A stretch of 64,000 nt of DNA from Pachypanchax playfairii (Eukaryota; Chordata; Actinopteri; Cyprinodontiformes; Aplocheilidae). Location of the stretch: the NCBI GenBank assembly GCA_006937955.1, contig SSNP01000020.1:789504-853503 (forward strand), read 5' to 3'. The stretch's first letter is position 1. Every line of letters starts with the position of its first letter. Positions 32,528-44,125 of this stretch are shown here, in pieces. The notes under the pieces are model-generated. The model made no database searches. It had not been told where the DNA came from and was given only the letters and a program-made list of their open reading frames with translations. A program made the translations under genes and the position numbers.

Positions 32528-35500
32528 TCAGTCCTGCTTGGCCTGAAGCTGCTGCTTCCACGCCTCGTTCAAGTAAACCAGTCGCTTGTAGTTGAGAATA
32601 AAGAGAATGAAGTTCAGCGCGTACGTGGTGATGCAGATGATGCAAAAGTCATTTAGGACAAAGTAGAGGATGTAGCCCAGGTAGAGTGAGCCCACCACTG
32701 ACAAGATGGACGTCGTCATGAGAAAAAGGGCAGCCATTGCACTGACAGTCATCCCTACGGTAAGAAACACAAACTAAAGCTTAGCCAAATCAAAAAAGAC
32801 AACTTTGCAAAACACACAAGCATCTTGATGAGTCAGCTGTTTGCAGTGTTCAGACTCGGACAGTTATCCCTTTTCTTTTATAGAAATACATTCAGCTTCA
32901 AAGCTCAGCAGACTGGTCGTGTTGTTCTGCTGTCACATGAACAGAACAGAAAAATACCACATTTAACGTCAGAGTTTCATCATGAATTGTGCTTTGAGTT
33001 TCTTATCTGATCTAGAAAGATCCTTCAGCAGCTGAGAATCACAGTCACACAGGCAGGGTTTCATGGTTCACAGGGCAGAGGAAACTATTACTATCTGATC
33101 CAAAATGATTAACTTGTTAACTGGATTACCTTTAAATGACGCTGGGACTTCCCTGTTAGAGAGAAAGTGTGACGCGTGCCTCAAAACGCATCAAAGTCTG
33201 AGTCACAGGCTCTTGTTTTCATGTCACTGGAATTTTGAACAAGTTTTTAAAAACTAGTTTCAGAGGGATTCTGGAACCCCTCTCAGTTTGGGAGGGGGTG
33301 GCGATCAGAGGAAACAAAATAAAAGATGTTTTATGAATTTACTGGACTCAATAAAAAGCATCAGAAGAATTGATTCAGATTCTCTGGACTTTTGTTGCTT
33401 GTACGAGTCACCAACAGCCGCAGCCTAGTGATATACAGCTGTAACAGATGCTCAAAGCAGAATGTGGTTACATACTGTGATCAGTATTTATTCTCTACAT
33501 GTGATCGAACCAAGTAAAGATTCCGAGCTGGGCAGCCACAGTGCTCTCAGTCAGGCTGAGACCATGAGGATAATGAAGTTCTGAAACTATCTGGTGCTGG
33601 TCTTTAATATGGAAACTGTGACCTGTTTGGTTTGGTTTAACTGGGCTGCTGTTGTATTAGTCAAATGAGTCGTGACTGCAGCTGGTAAAAGAACCTCTTG
33701 TTCTGTACCAGGCCCAGGTGGCCTCGCGAGCCCACATGCCACTCTGTTGGCAAATACACAGACCAGCAAGTATTAAAAGTTTCTGTGATCATAATGAGTC
33801 AGACCTCAAAGAATCTATAAACAACTAGTTAATTATTATACAGTGGTGGGAAAAGTATTTGACCCCTACATGATTGCTTTATTTTCCTTTTTGTCTCAAT
33901 TGTTTCACATCAAACAGATTTAAACATTAGACAAAGATAATACCAGTAAACATTGGAAGGTCTTTATTATTAAAGAGAAAAATGACACAAAACTACATGA
34001 ACCAGAGTGAAAAAGTAAGTGCCCCCTAAATCCAATAAATCCAATAACTCTTTGTTCCACCCTTAGCAGTAACAAGTGTCTGATAACTGGCAGTATATGT
34101 TTTACAGCTGTGGAAGAAGTCTGACCCACGCTGGAGGGTCCGAGCATCAACCAGCTTTTAATGTCATGTGACAGTCAGATTCAGGTCTGAACTGGACCGG
34201 CTGGTGTGTTCTGGATCATTGTCCTGCTGCAGAACACAACTGGACATTGTCCTCTAAGATGTTTATGTAGACAGCAGAAGACATGGTTCCATTTACCACA
34301 GCAGGTCTATCAGGTCCTGGTGTCAGGTGTGACAGTAATCAGGTGTGGGTGTGGCTAAAGGAATTAAACTCAGCTTTCCAAAGATGTGATACACCACAGT
34401 TAATGTATGTTTTAACGAAGGGGGTGCATTTACTTTTTCAAACAGTGTTGTGTAGTTTGTTATTAAGACAGAAAACAATCCAAATCACATCAATTTAGAA
34501 ACTGCATTTTGTGTTTACTTACATTATCTTTGTCTAATGTTTATATTTGGTTGATGAACTGAAACAATTAAAGGTATGGTGGAGGATCATCTAGACTGTT
34601 TGTTCGCCTACCTGTCAATCATTCTAGTGAAATGTATTTGCATATATTTGTAGGATAGTTTTCACTTCCTTCACATGCGCACTCTCAGGTGTTTATGTGT
34701 AGCACGTGATACACGGCAGGCAGGGTCGTATGTGTGAAACAGTCTTTATTGGACAGCTCACACGCTGAGGCAGAGACAGTCCAGCGAGGATGCCGGCGCA
34801 ACACGCCGGCGCAACACGGGAGCCAAGAGGTGTAACCACCGGTGTTCTGACAATTTATGCAGCCCTGTCGAAAAATGCTGCCATAGTACAAATTAACAAC
34901 TTATTTCCTAATGAGATGTCATTAGTAGTAGTAGTAGTTTATACAGTATTCTTGTTTATGGCGAGTGTGTCCTATTAATTATTTAAACATATTTTTATGA
35001 TCCTTCCCTGATATTTTCTATGTAAAAGCCCTCTGGGTCCTTATCAGCCATTGTTGGGTCCTTCTCCTCTGGGTGTGTCCAAACATTTGCCTGTCGCTCT
35101 GACAATGTAAAGAAAGTAAAAATAACATCATATTTAGTGTTTCTGTCCTGAGAGAATTTATCTGATAGGTAAAATGTATTTATGGAAAAATATAGAAACA
35201 AAAATAAACAATAAATCTTTTTATTGAAGTCAAGAATGTGTAACGGCACATGTGCAGAGGGAATTGGTAGCACATCTCAACAGGTAGCATATTTCTGCAG
35301 AACACCAGCGACTGGAACTGAGGCGAACAGGCAGAATGATGACGCTGGAGTGGGAAGGTAAGCAGAACCAGCGGACACGGAGCGATGGGGTGAAGAGGAT
35401 GAGGATGGCGGGAGCAATGATCAGAATCTGGTGTGGACAGAAGGAACTGATACGAGGCGTTCTGGAGCTCTTTATCAGGAACATGGGAACGATGACTGAG

Positions 35501-38500
35501 CTAAGAACATTTATAGGAGTCCATGAGATGAGCAGGGCTGGAGACTTGGATAGTCAGTCAAACCTGTGACAGAGTGCAACACCTCCATCCATTCATTCTA
35601 CCTCACAGTTCTCCCCGGGTCGTTTAAATATGTCTGAAAGTCGCAAGAGAAAAAATGTTGCCGAAGTGTATGAGAAGAGAAAGGTGAGTGTGTTCTACGA
35701 TGCTGACAGTAACTTGTAAACAGAACGTGCACGTGAATAACTGGAAGTTTACTCTCAGGAGCAGGTAGAGTGTTGCGCATGTGCATCTTTCCAAAAAGGG
35801 GTGAGGGCGGTTCTTTCCTAAAATTCAGAAAAATCCTTCGCTATACGTTTAAGTGTCACAAAAAGAAGAAAACAAAAAAGAATTTGTGAAAAGGCAAATA
35901 CTTTTTCACACCACTGTGTGTCTGCAGTCACACCTGGAATATCAATCCAAACACAACAAATGTTAATATCCTGAGTTTAAAGCAAACTAGATGTGTATGT
36001 GTTGACCTGGCATCGTTTCAGGGTCAGTCAGGTACATTCAAATAGAGCTACAGCACAAGATGGTAAGAAGCTACGTCAGTGTTTGTTGCTGGAGCAGAGA
36101 CAACAAGGATTAGACATTTTATTATGGGGTCACAAGTTGCTTCCACTATAATAACTTCTTACCTAGTAGGAGCTGAAAGGCATAAAAGACAATCCCGTAG
36201 ACACTGTTGGGTTGGTTCAGTACGTTCTCATTTCCAAAAATTGAGCCCAAAAGTCCGAATCCTCGACCCCACCTAAAGAGGAACACCAGCAGAGCAGAGA
36301 TAATAACAAGTGCTCCTGAAATACTTTTCAGTATGTTTGTGTCTGAGCAAACGTTGGATAACCTGCTGCAGTAAATAACAGCTACCAACTCAGATTACAC
36401 GTCTCCATCAAGCAATTGTAATAAAACTTATATGTACCCATATAAGGGGGGGGGGGACACCAAACATGTACACATGTACAGGGAGAACAACATAAAAACT
36501 CCACACAGTTGAGTTTCAAAACTCAAGAGTTTCTTCTTCTCTTCAAAAGTGCTGCCTACTGCACCACCGTGCAGCCTGTTTCAATCCATCTTTCCATTTA
36601 GTTGAAATTAAACGATTGTGAGAACAGTGTTAGTGTTTTTTGAATAAAACTTGCAAATGGCTTCAGGCCATTGACATATACACTCACCGGCCACTTTATT
36701 AGGTACACCTGTCCAACTGCTCGTTAACACTTAATTTCTAATCAGCCAATCACATGGCGGCAACTCAGTGCATTTAGGCATGTACACATGGTCAAGACAA
36801 TCTCCTGCAGTTCAAACCGAGCATCAGTATGGGGAAGAAAGGTGATTTGAATGTGGCATGGTTGTTGGTGCCAGAATGGCTGGTCTGAGTATTTCAGAAA
36901 CTGCTGATCTACTGGGATTTTCACGCACAACCATCTCTAGGGTTTACAGAGAATGGTCCGAAAAAGAAAAAATATTCAGTGAGCGGCAGTTCTGTGGGCG
37001 GAAATGCCTTGTTGATGCCAGAGGTCAGAGGAGAATGGCCAGACTGGTTCGAGCTGATAGAAAGGCAACAGTGACTCAAGTAACCACTCGTTACAACCAA
37101 GGTAGGCAGAAGAGCATCTCTGAACGCACAGTACGTCGAACTTTGAGGCAGATGGGCTACAGCAGCAGAAGACCACGCCGGGTGCCACTCCTTTCAGCTA
37201 AGAACAGGAAACTGAGGCTACAATTTGCACAAGCTCATCGAAATTGGACAATAGAAGATTGGAAAAACGTTGCCTGGTCTGATGAGTCTCGATTTCTGCT
37301 GCGACATTCGGATGGTAGGGTCAGAATTTGGCGTCAACAACATGAAAGCATGGATCCATCCTGCCTTGTATCAACGGTTCAGGCTGGTGGTGGTGGTGTA
37401 ATGGTGTGGGGAATATTTTCTTGGCACTCTTTGGGCCCCTTGGTACCAATTGAGCATCGTTACAATGCCACAGCCTACCTGAGTATTGTTGCTGACCATG
37501 TCCATCCCTTTATGACCACAATGTACCCAACTTCTGATGGCTACTTTCAGCAGCATAATGCGCCATGTCATAAAGCTGGAATCATCTCGGACTGGTTTCT
37601 TGAACATGACAATGAGTTCACTGTACTCAAATGGCCTCCACAGTCACCAGATCTCAATCCAATAGAGCATCTTTGGGATGTGGTGGAACGGGAGATTCGC
37701 ATCATGGATGTGCAGCCGACAAATCTGTGCCAACTGTGTGATGCCATCATGTCAATATGGACCAAACTCTCTGAGGAATGCTTCCAGCACCTTGTTGAAT
37801 CTATGCCACGAAGAATTGAGGCAGTTCTGAAGGCAAAGGGGGGTCCAACCCGTTACTAGCATGGTGTACCTAATAAAGTGGCCGGTGAGTGTAGATCTAC
37901 ACACAGGAACATAACACAAGAAGAGGGACTACCTTCCCAAGATGACTAGTAGCAGAACATAAAAATGAATCGGATAATACTTATCTTACTGATGCAACTT
38001 CAGATATTAATTTTTCTGATATGTTTAGTTATAATTAGTTATATGATGCTGGTAGCGACTTCCACAGTCGCTGTAGAGTCCGAGGATGGATTCTGTCTAT
38101 TTGTATGACGTGCTGTCATAATGCACAGAGGTTGAATGGTTTCCTTGTTTATTAAAATATTTTACTGTTTGTAGAGCAGGCATCTCCAACCCTGGTCCTC
38201 GAGAGCTACCGTCCAGAAGGTTTTAGATGTGTCCCTGCTCCAACACAGCTGAATCAATTAACTGAATTACCTCTTCAGCAAGCCATCAAGTTTAGCAAAG
38301 GCCTGCTAATGAGTCATTCATTTGATTCAGCTGTGTTGGAGCAGGGACACATCTAAAACATTCTGGACAGTAGCTCTCGAGGACCAGGGTTGGAGATGCC
38401 TGTTGTAGAGTATAAGAAGACCGGATTCCGATTTGGATGTGACTCTTTATTTGGTGTAATCTAATACAAGTAGGTGAAGTAAACTTGATGTGATTATATG

Positions 38501-40861
38501 CAATGGTCAACAACAACTACAGCTACCCAGCCTTCTTCTCTCTGTCAAAACCCCACGTGACAGACTGACAGCCTGGCTTCTCACCACCTGCACCCACATG
38601 ACACCTGTCACTCATCACCATAACAACCAAACAAAATGTAGACCAGATACATACAATATATTTAGCTATGGCTACTACAATGCTTAGAAATACAATGACT
38701 GTGCAGGTGAGTGGGCGTGACTTCCAGCTGCACATCTCTAGGGCAAGGACTTTTTCCCAAAAGAACAAAAAGACAATATCTGTAAACAGGATGTTATGAC
38801 TTGTCTTAACAACAGAAGAAGGAAGAGACTTGTGGTCCATCTTTATATGACGATGCTTGTGGCAAGTATCAGTCTTAAGACACAGGGCATCAAGACCTGT
38901 TTCTGTGTTAATACTGGTTTTAGTCTTTTATTATATTTATGTATTTGGGGAAACAAAGCACTGTTAAATTCAATGTACGTCCCCATAAATCAGATTTTGA
39001 TGGAACAATGTGTGCATTCACTGACTGATGAAGTGTCAACAAAAAAAGTTAGTTTGATCACCAAATTTTAATAATGATTTTAATCATCTTTTCAAATATT
39101 TGTGGAAGAATTATAAAAGTGTTCTTTCAAGGTTTTGTTCACAAATTGGTCATTAAAAAATCTTTCACATAGAGACTTAACAACTTAGTATGTAGTCTTA
39201 TGAAATATCCAAACTCCTCTAAATCTCTCTTTTTATTAACCAGTCTTGGACACAAAGATCAACGTGCAGATGCACAAAAAGTCAAATATTCCACATGTCT
39301 CTCAAGGAAAGTCTCACTTTTGCACTGTCCAACAAGCTGTATGTGTAACACACTGAAGAAATCTTTTCATGAGAGCGCCTGACCCATGGCTTCCAAACCA
39401 GAGCCAATCGGTGAGTAAATGTCAAGCTTGTAGACCTACAGAAAAACCTAGAGGGCCCTATTACACAATGGCATTTTTAATGCACTACTTTCTCTGCTTC
39501 CAAACTAACAACTCACTCCTAAACAAATGTATTATCATGATCTGTCCACATTCAGAGAGATCAACATTTCAAACAAAATTGTCCATTTTAGATATTACAT
39601 CATATTATGAGGAAACTCCTCCGATCCACCTCTTTGTTCTGATCATGTGATATAATGAATTACAAGAAACACACCCCATATTTTAAAACAAGGCTTTCAT
39701 AAGGAAAAACAAGATGAACTTGCAAAAAAAGGGGTTGGGTTAATCTATATATTTAATGATGACAGTCATGTTAGACTCTCTGATGAACAGAAATCTGAAT
39801 TATCATGAGGATGAAAGAAATGGTTGGTTTATACAAAAACATTTACAGATGACTTTTTCCAGATTAAATGTGTGAAAAGTTCACTGAGTCATTAAACACG
39901 CATCACGTCTTAGACAGTCAGCCATCCAGAAAGGCTGTATTACTTTCAATAGTAGTTTTTGGTTCACCCACTGATTGTCACATTAAAACTGGTCGAGCAG
40001 CTATACAGTTTGCTTTGTGTGATACCTCAAGAATGTTATCTCAAACAGGAGAGATTACATGTGGCAAACTGACTTTAGCAAAACAAAAACAAATGCTGCA
40101 GCTACAAAATGTGAGACAGATATCTTTAATGTCCCTGAGACGTTATCATTAATGTCTGGCTGAAGGCTGGATATATTAGGTCCTAAGGAGGAAATCCAGT
40201 GACAGCTGAATGACCGATAATGTGGGCACCGAAACCTATCAATAATAACTTAACAATGACAAATCCTGTTTTTAAACGGTGTAAGGGTGTCCAAACATCA
40301 TCTATCAAGCGCTTCAGCACATAATCTGCTGTTATACCTGGTTTAGCCGGTCAGGTCTGCTGATAACTTTAACTCACTGATTAGCAATTTGATGTTTCTC
40401 AGTTCACAGCAAGCCCCCTCGAAGTCAGCTAGCGGTTAGCTAAGTTAGCTTCTGTAGGCTAAGCAGCTAATGCTACTGACAAGTAACTAGTTAACTTAGT
40501 TAAGAGCGGTTAATAACTTCCAGCAGTCCCGTATTTTAATACAGTTGTACAGGTATGTCAGAAGGCAGCTATGGTTGACTGGGTGTATCTGACAGTTTAA
40601 GGCTTTCCCAGACTGTTTCATTGAGCGCCACAGACAGACAGAAGGCGCTCTTTGCTCAATTCAAAATTACCTTGAGCTGAACACTTTAGAACAGCTGATG
40701 GAGCTGCTGACGTCGCAAAAGGCCTTATAACTCGGATCCCGTCCCTTTTCCCTCTCCACGTGAAAAGCATACAGAGACAGCAGTATGCCCAGCAGGCAAA
40801 CGAGGAGCCGGGCTATTCTTTCCCACCGAGGGGTGGACACTCTCAGGACGGGCGCCGCCAT
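32528..40861 (-). CDS. vkorc1l1: vitamin K epoxide reductase complex subunit 1-like 1 (3 coding exons)
   Basis: ER membrane oxidoreductase that reduces vitamin K epoxide and quinone and has an antioxidant role. Exons in transcript order: 40671-40861, 36163-36272, 32528-32754. They sum to 528 nt, 175 aa, one residue short of the human protein. Loop cysteines are C49 and C57 (FCDVSSSISC), and the active-site CXXC is C138-I-I-C141. Hydrophobic segments fit four membrane helices at about 16-33, 85-101, 103-123 and 125-150. The C-terminal tail (residues 153-175) keeps the typical RLVYLNEAWKQQLQAK pattern, which separates the L1 paralogue from vkorc1. The start at 40861 gives MAAPVLRVSTPRW. Intron 1 (36273-40670) contains a Tc1/mariner element and a hAT MITE; intron 2 (32755-36162) contains nested transposons. 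gusb and vkorc1l1 are also neighbours in human. Confidence 0.96.
32755..33840. other. vkorc1l1 intron 2, right part, nothing recognised
   Basis: About 1.1 kb of intronic DNA between exon 3 and the nested transposons. I see no repeat or coding signal that I can name. Confidence 0.4.
33841..35916. mobile_element. non-autonomous DNA transposon, hAT-type termini, interrupted
   Basis: The left end 'cagtggtgggaaaagtattt' is mirrored by the right end, whose reverse complement reads 'cagtggtgtgaaaaagtatt'. This gives inverted repeats of about 22 bp with CAGTG..CACTG ends as in hAT elements. The body contains 'ggatcattgtcctgctgcag', a word common in fish elements of this kind. No target-site duplication is evident: the flanks are ttattata and tgtgtctg. 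Another element inserted at 34568-35852 splits it; without that insert it would be about 0.8 kb. It has no coding capacity. Confidence 0.7.
34572..35848. mobile_element. TTAA-target DNA transposon nested in the hAT-like element
   Basis: The insert is bounded by TTAA at 34568-34571 and at 35849-35852. Its ends form an imperfect inverted repeat: left 'aggtatggtggaggat' against right (reverse complement) 'acgtatagcgaaggat', 12 of 16 matching. TTAA target choice points to piggyBac or Kolobok-type elements, and I cannot decide which. Inside, at about 35632-35685, a short frame (MSESRKRKNVAEVYEKRK) ends at a GTGAGT donor and could be a relic first exon. No transposase was seen, so it is probably non-autonomous. 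Confidence 0.6.
36681..37891 (+). mobile_element. Tc1/mariner transposon (DD36E spacing) in vkorc1l1 intron 1
   Basis: 1211-bp element with perfect 29-bp terminal inverted repeats at 36681-36709 and 37863-37891 (each starting cactcaccggccacttta when read inwards). TA dinucleotides lie on both sides, at 36679-36680 and 37892-37893, as expected for TA target duplication. Identical ends and a long reading frame indicate a fairly recent insertion. It is on the strand opposite to vkorc1l1. Confidence 0.93.
36858..37859 (+). pseudogene. Tc1/mariner transposase, long frame but catalytic Asp replaced and N-terminus shifted
   Basis: A 333-codon open frame with a helix-turn-helix N-terminal region (SISETADLLGFSRTTISRVY), an AT-hook-like GRK/RPRR region near residues 105-110, and the DDE core. 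The first Asp is in WSDESRF and the Glu in PDLNPIEHLW. At the second catalytic Asp position the sequence reads QQHNAPCH (codon CAT), where Tc1 transposases have QQDN. The distance from this residue to the Glu leaves 36 residues between, the spacing of the DD36E (Incomer) group. The likely original ATG at 36829 (MGKKGDL...) is out of frame with the rest, so a small indel cut off about 15 N-terminal residues. The protein should not transpose by itself. Confidence 0.85.
38177..38402. mobile_element. hAT MITE with perfect 8-bp target duplication
   Basis: A 226-bp fold-back element. Its ends are 'caggcatctccaaccctggt' and its complement 'accagggttggagatgcctg', and internal arms pair further ('gtgtccctgctccaacacag'). 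It is flanked on both sides by 'ttgtagag' (38169-38176 and 38403-38410), the 8-bp duplication typical of hAT. It has no coding capacity and lies in vkorc1l1 intron 1. Confidence 0.92.
38411..40670. other. vkorc1l1 intron 1, exon 1-proximal part
   Basis: About 2.2 kb without a recognised repeat or exon. Several 60-105 codon open frames exist on both strands, but none resembles a protein family. Small gctagc/ttagct-rich words cluster near 40425-40500. Confidence 0.4.
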
Positions 40862-40937
40862 CACTCTCTGAATGAGTTGGACACACGCATACAGACGCAG
40901 CGAGGTGGCCTGTGAGACGGAGCTGCGACGTGGAAAA

Positions 40938-40949
40938 ACGTCATGACGT
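40938..40949. promoter_or_regulatory. 12-bp palindrome of two CRE half-sites
   Basis: acgtcatgacgt is a perfect palindrome made of two TGACGT half-sites in inverted orientation. It lies 77 bp upstream of the vkorc1l1 start codon. ATF/CREB-type binding is inferred. Confidence 0.5.
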
Positions 40950-41272
40950 ACAACAACGTAAAGGGCGGGCCGATTTACATATTCTTGAAACGTAAAGTCG
41001 ACATAGATCGCTGATGCTACACTACTTTAATACATACAAGACTACTACATCACATGAAACACTATAAATTAATATAAAACAACGACCACGAGGATACCGG
41101 TAGCGGTGAAAGAGATTTTTTTTGCTCAATCGTGAAAAGCAGCTAAAATGTATTTTATCTCATGATTTCATTTCTCAAACGCTAAGGAACACCATTAGAT
41201 TAAGCGGATGTCACAACTATACACTCTGTAATTACAGCTTTCTAAAAAATGGAAGGAACTCGCGTGATCACG

Positions 41273-41305
41273 TGACGTAACGCATATAAACAAACAGTGA
41301 CGTCA
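41273..41305 (+). promoter_or_regulatory. CRE cluster and TATA-like box of the nupr1-family gene
   Basis: TGACGTAA at 41273, ATATAAA at 41284-41290 and consensus CRE TGACGTCA at 41298-41305, all within 90 bp of the ATG. NUPR1 is known to be induced by stress through ATF4/CREB-type factors, which suits these sites. One CRE lies downstream of the TATA-like box, at or near the probable transcription start. Confidence 0.55.
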
Positions 41306-41360
41306 TCTGTTTACTCGCTCGGAGATCCTTCTGCTAACAGCTGCTGAGTTCAGTCTACAA

Positions 41361-41591
41361 ATGTCGACAGATTTGGAAACATTTGCTTCTTTCGAAGAAG
41401 CTTATTATGATCAGTACGACTATTACAACTTGCTTGAATATTCTTGCCATGCCGCTGGAAAAGGCAGGTCCAAGAGGGAGATCGAGCTGAACACCAACCG
41501 CCATTGCCCCGCAGGACACGAGAGGAAGATCGCTGAAAAATACCACAACAGCCAGATGAAACGCAGGAGAACCAAGAGCTCGTCTTCTTGA
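41361..41591 (+). CDS. nupr1: nuclear protein 1 (NUPR1/p8) family, single exon
   Basis: A 76-aa small basic protein of the stress-induced p8 family, an intrinsically disordered chromatin-associated co-regulator. The acidic, Tyr-rich N-terminal half (residues 1-30, FEEAYYDQYDYYNLLEY) is followed by the conserved basic block at 33-66. That block contains GKGRSKREIELNTNR, then GHERKIAEKYHNSQ, and a KRRR patch before a Ser-rich end. The family signature is the TNR..(P/C)xGHERK stretch. The ORF has no intron, like mammalian NUPR2, so it could be the nupr2 orthologue; gusb and vkorc1l1 also lie on the same human chromosome as NUPR2. I leave the paralogue open. Its promoter has CRE sites. Confidence 0.85.
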   Translation: MSTDLETFASFEEAYYDQYDYYNLLEYSCHAAGKGRSKREIELNTNRHCPAGHERKIAEKYHNSQMKRRRTKSSSS

Positions 41592-42540
41592 TCGCCTTCT
41601 CTTATGTTTACTGGTAGAAATAATGCTTTTTACGTTCACTTTACACGTCTACATATTTCTCTTGATTATAATGTAATTTAGGTAAACAACACGATCGTCT
41701 GCAATGATCTCACACCAGATATTGTTCAGTTCGTTTGAACGTTAATGTCTACTTTTTCTGATCTAACTAGTCATTGAAATATGTACCTTCCGTACCGTAT
41801 AACATAATTTTATCATTTTTTTAAATTTCTCATAAAGTTGGACGCTGTGTGGAAGCAAAACTGAAGCAGCGCTTAGAATTTTTTTGGTCTTCATGTTTAT
41901 TCATTGTCTTCTGTCTGTTAGTTATTCAGTCATAAACCAGCTAAGCGAGTCATCTTGTAAAAGCGAGGTTAAGTGGAAAATATTTGTTTTTTCAATTCAA
42001 TTAAAGATCTGTCAACTTGATAGTTTTCTTGATCATTTAATTCTTATTTCTTCACAGATTGAGACACGTGTTGATGATCATTGTCAAAAGCGTTTGCCCA
42101 TCCTGATTCAGCAAATGGAAGCCTTGACACCGATGACTTGTCCAGTCACGAGACAGCTCTCCATTCTTCTGTGAAAGAAGACCCCCCCCCCCATGTTACA
42201 GCTGTGCTAGAAAACACGTTATATAGTGGTGTGTGCTTTATATGTGCAGGCTTTATTAATCTTAAGGGCAAATTATATATGAGCAAGGCTGTGACTACAG
42301 AATGTGTACTGTATTTTAATTCAATAAATAATTATGTTAAATAAAATAGCTTGAGGTCTATTTTTGCTGTATATGTTTTGTTTGGAGGTGAGAAAGTCAA
42401 AACTCCCCCGGTCACCGGAATCTAGTGCTTTTATTTTGTAGGAACCACTTGCAACCGGAAAAGCGTATTTTCCTTTCGTATAATATTTTAGGTTTTGATT
42501 CGCCATTCCACGTTTTCACATTTCTCTCCATTAAAGAGCC
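41592..42540. other. nupr1 3' UTR and znhit3 promoter
   Basis: AATAAA signals at 42323-42328 and 42340-42345 are the likely end of the nupr1 transcript. A C-run lies at about 42183-42192. The last 150 bp before znhit3 contain 'cggtcaccggaatc' and 'caaccggaaaag', ETS-like CCGGAA words common near housekeeping starts. No other coding sequence was seen. Confidence 0.5.
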
Positions 42541-44057
42541 ATGAAGATATGTGGTGTTTGCCGCGAACAGATACCAAAATACACATGTCCAACCTGCAGA
42601 ATAAGATAGTAAGTAAACGCGTTCTTATATTCGTTACAAACTAGCTTAACTTTCTGTGAGTTTATTTGTTCAACAGCGAAACGTGGGGATAAAATTTATA
42701 GGCTATTGACTTCTCTTCTGTAAAAAGGATTTTTAGCCTAGGTATTTAAAATTTAAATTTAATAGCAGACGTAACACTTTAGAAAGTAAGTAAAACATTG
42801 TGATTTCAACAGAACAACTAACAGAAAAGATTGGTGTGTTTTATTATGCACGTAATTTAGTATGAACCATTGTTTTAAATTACTTTTATTTGGGTCAATC
42901 ATAGGACAGAAACGCTTGAGCACCACGTGGGACGGAAAGCTGTTTGGGATAAAAAGAGTCGGTGTAATATAACGGTGTTGTGCTAAAATAAAAGCCCCCA
43001 TGACGTAAAAATGGTTGCAGGGCTGTTTTTATTTCTCTAAACAAAACAGAATGATCGTACAAGCCGAATTTTGAGTTCTGTGTGACTCTGTCAGACTGTT
43101 GACTCTTTTATGTTCCTGTCTTGCAGCTGCACACTCGGTTGTTACAAGAAGCATAAAGGTGAGGGAGTTTAATCATGGATTTGGAGTATTTGACTCACGT
43201 TACTTTAGTAATTTAGGTTTTTCGTCATTTCTTTCTGTATTATAGACGCTTGTTTTCCGGTTGAGAAGCCCATCTCACTTGATCCTGAAACTAAAGACAC
43301 TGGCAGATCTGGTATTGTGTTATTAACCACATCGTTTTTGTGATTATCTTTTTAAAAAAAAAACTAGGGTTAACAAATTAATGCTATGTAGAATAGAGTC
43401 CTAATAAAAGTATTTTCATAAATTTGATATTTATATAAAGCCTTTTATTGTGTTAAGGTTAAAACCCAGAGTTTATTTAATGTCCATTTGTCAGTAATCA
43501 CATTATATTGATAACAACTTCATGAACTGGTGGAAAATGTTAGTTTTAGGAATGTTTAAGGAATCTTTATATTTTTATTCCTTCAGCAGATTGAATACAT
43601 GTATTATTTATCTATTAATTATTAAAAATAGTTTTTGAAGATTCAGTTTAATTTTTTCACTGTTCCTGCAGAGCCATGGAGTGTTGATGATTTTCTGCAT
43701 GAAGACGACATTGTTGACAAAGTACCACTGCAGAGGCTTCAGCTGTTGGGTATGAATCCAACTTTACATTTCTCTGCACATACGTTCATCTAACACCTGC
43801 AGCAGTGTTTCAGGAAGAGGAAGAGATTTCTTTAACAATCTGTTTTTTCTCCAGGTCAGTCTAAAGAGCTTCGCAATCTCCTTTGCAACCCTCACCTGAG
43901 ACAGTTATTGCGTTCCGTTGATGGCGCTGAGAGCAAAGATGACGTGATGAAGGCTGCCATGCAGGAGCCGCTGTTCGTTGAGTTTTCAGATCAGTGTTTG
44001 AAAATAGTTGAAAATGAAGCCAACACATTAACATCCAGTGATACCTGTAATCTGTAA
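42541..44057 (+). CDS. znhit3: zinc finger HIT domain-containing protein 3 (5 coding exons)
   Basis: Factor in box C/D snoRNP assembly (partner of NUFIP1) and a nuclear-receptor cofactor. Exons: 42541-42608, 43127-43158, 43246-43311, 43672-43749, 43855-44057. They sum to 447 nt, 148 aa, against about 155 in human. Residues 1-34 form the zf-HIT finger, with pairs C4/C7 (CGVC), C16/C19 (CPTC), C24/C28 and H32 in phase across exons 1-2. The middle is acidic (EPWSVDDFLHEDD). The C-terminal region (LQLLGQSKELRNLLCNPHLR, then the DDVMKAAMQEPLF stretch) is the helical NUFIP1-binding part. All donors and acceptors are GT-AG. znhit3 next to myo19 also occurs in human 17q12, which supports both identifications. 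Confidence 0.94.
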
Positions 44058-44125
44058 AATGGTGTCATGCATGTTGTATTGTTTCTGTTGTGCCTGTCAT
44101 GCTTCGGATTGTATGTAATGTTCCA

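Larger units (their letters stand above)
40862..41360. promoter_or_regulatory. divergent intergenic promoter region, vkorc1l1 (-) and nupr1-like (+)
   Basis: 499 bp separate the two start codons. The vkorc1l1 side is CpG-rich (gcgccgcc, cgacgtgg, acgtcatgacgt). The nupr1 side has an E-box CACGTG at 41269-41274, TGACGTAA at 41273-41280, a TATA-like ATATAAA at 41284-41290 and a perfect CRE TGACGTCA at 41298-41305. A shared bidirectional control region is plausible but inferred. Confidence 0.6.

Noticed and set aside
36976..37765. - strand frames of 65-78 codons
   Set aside because: Antisense shadows of the transposase.
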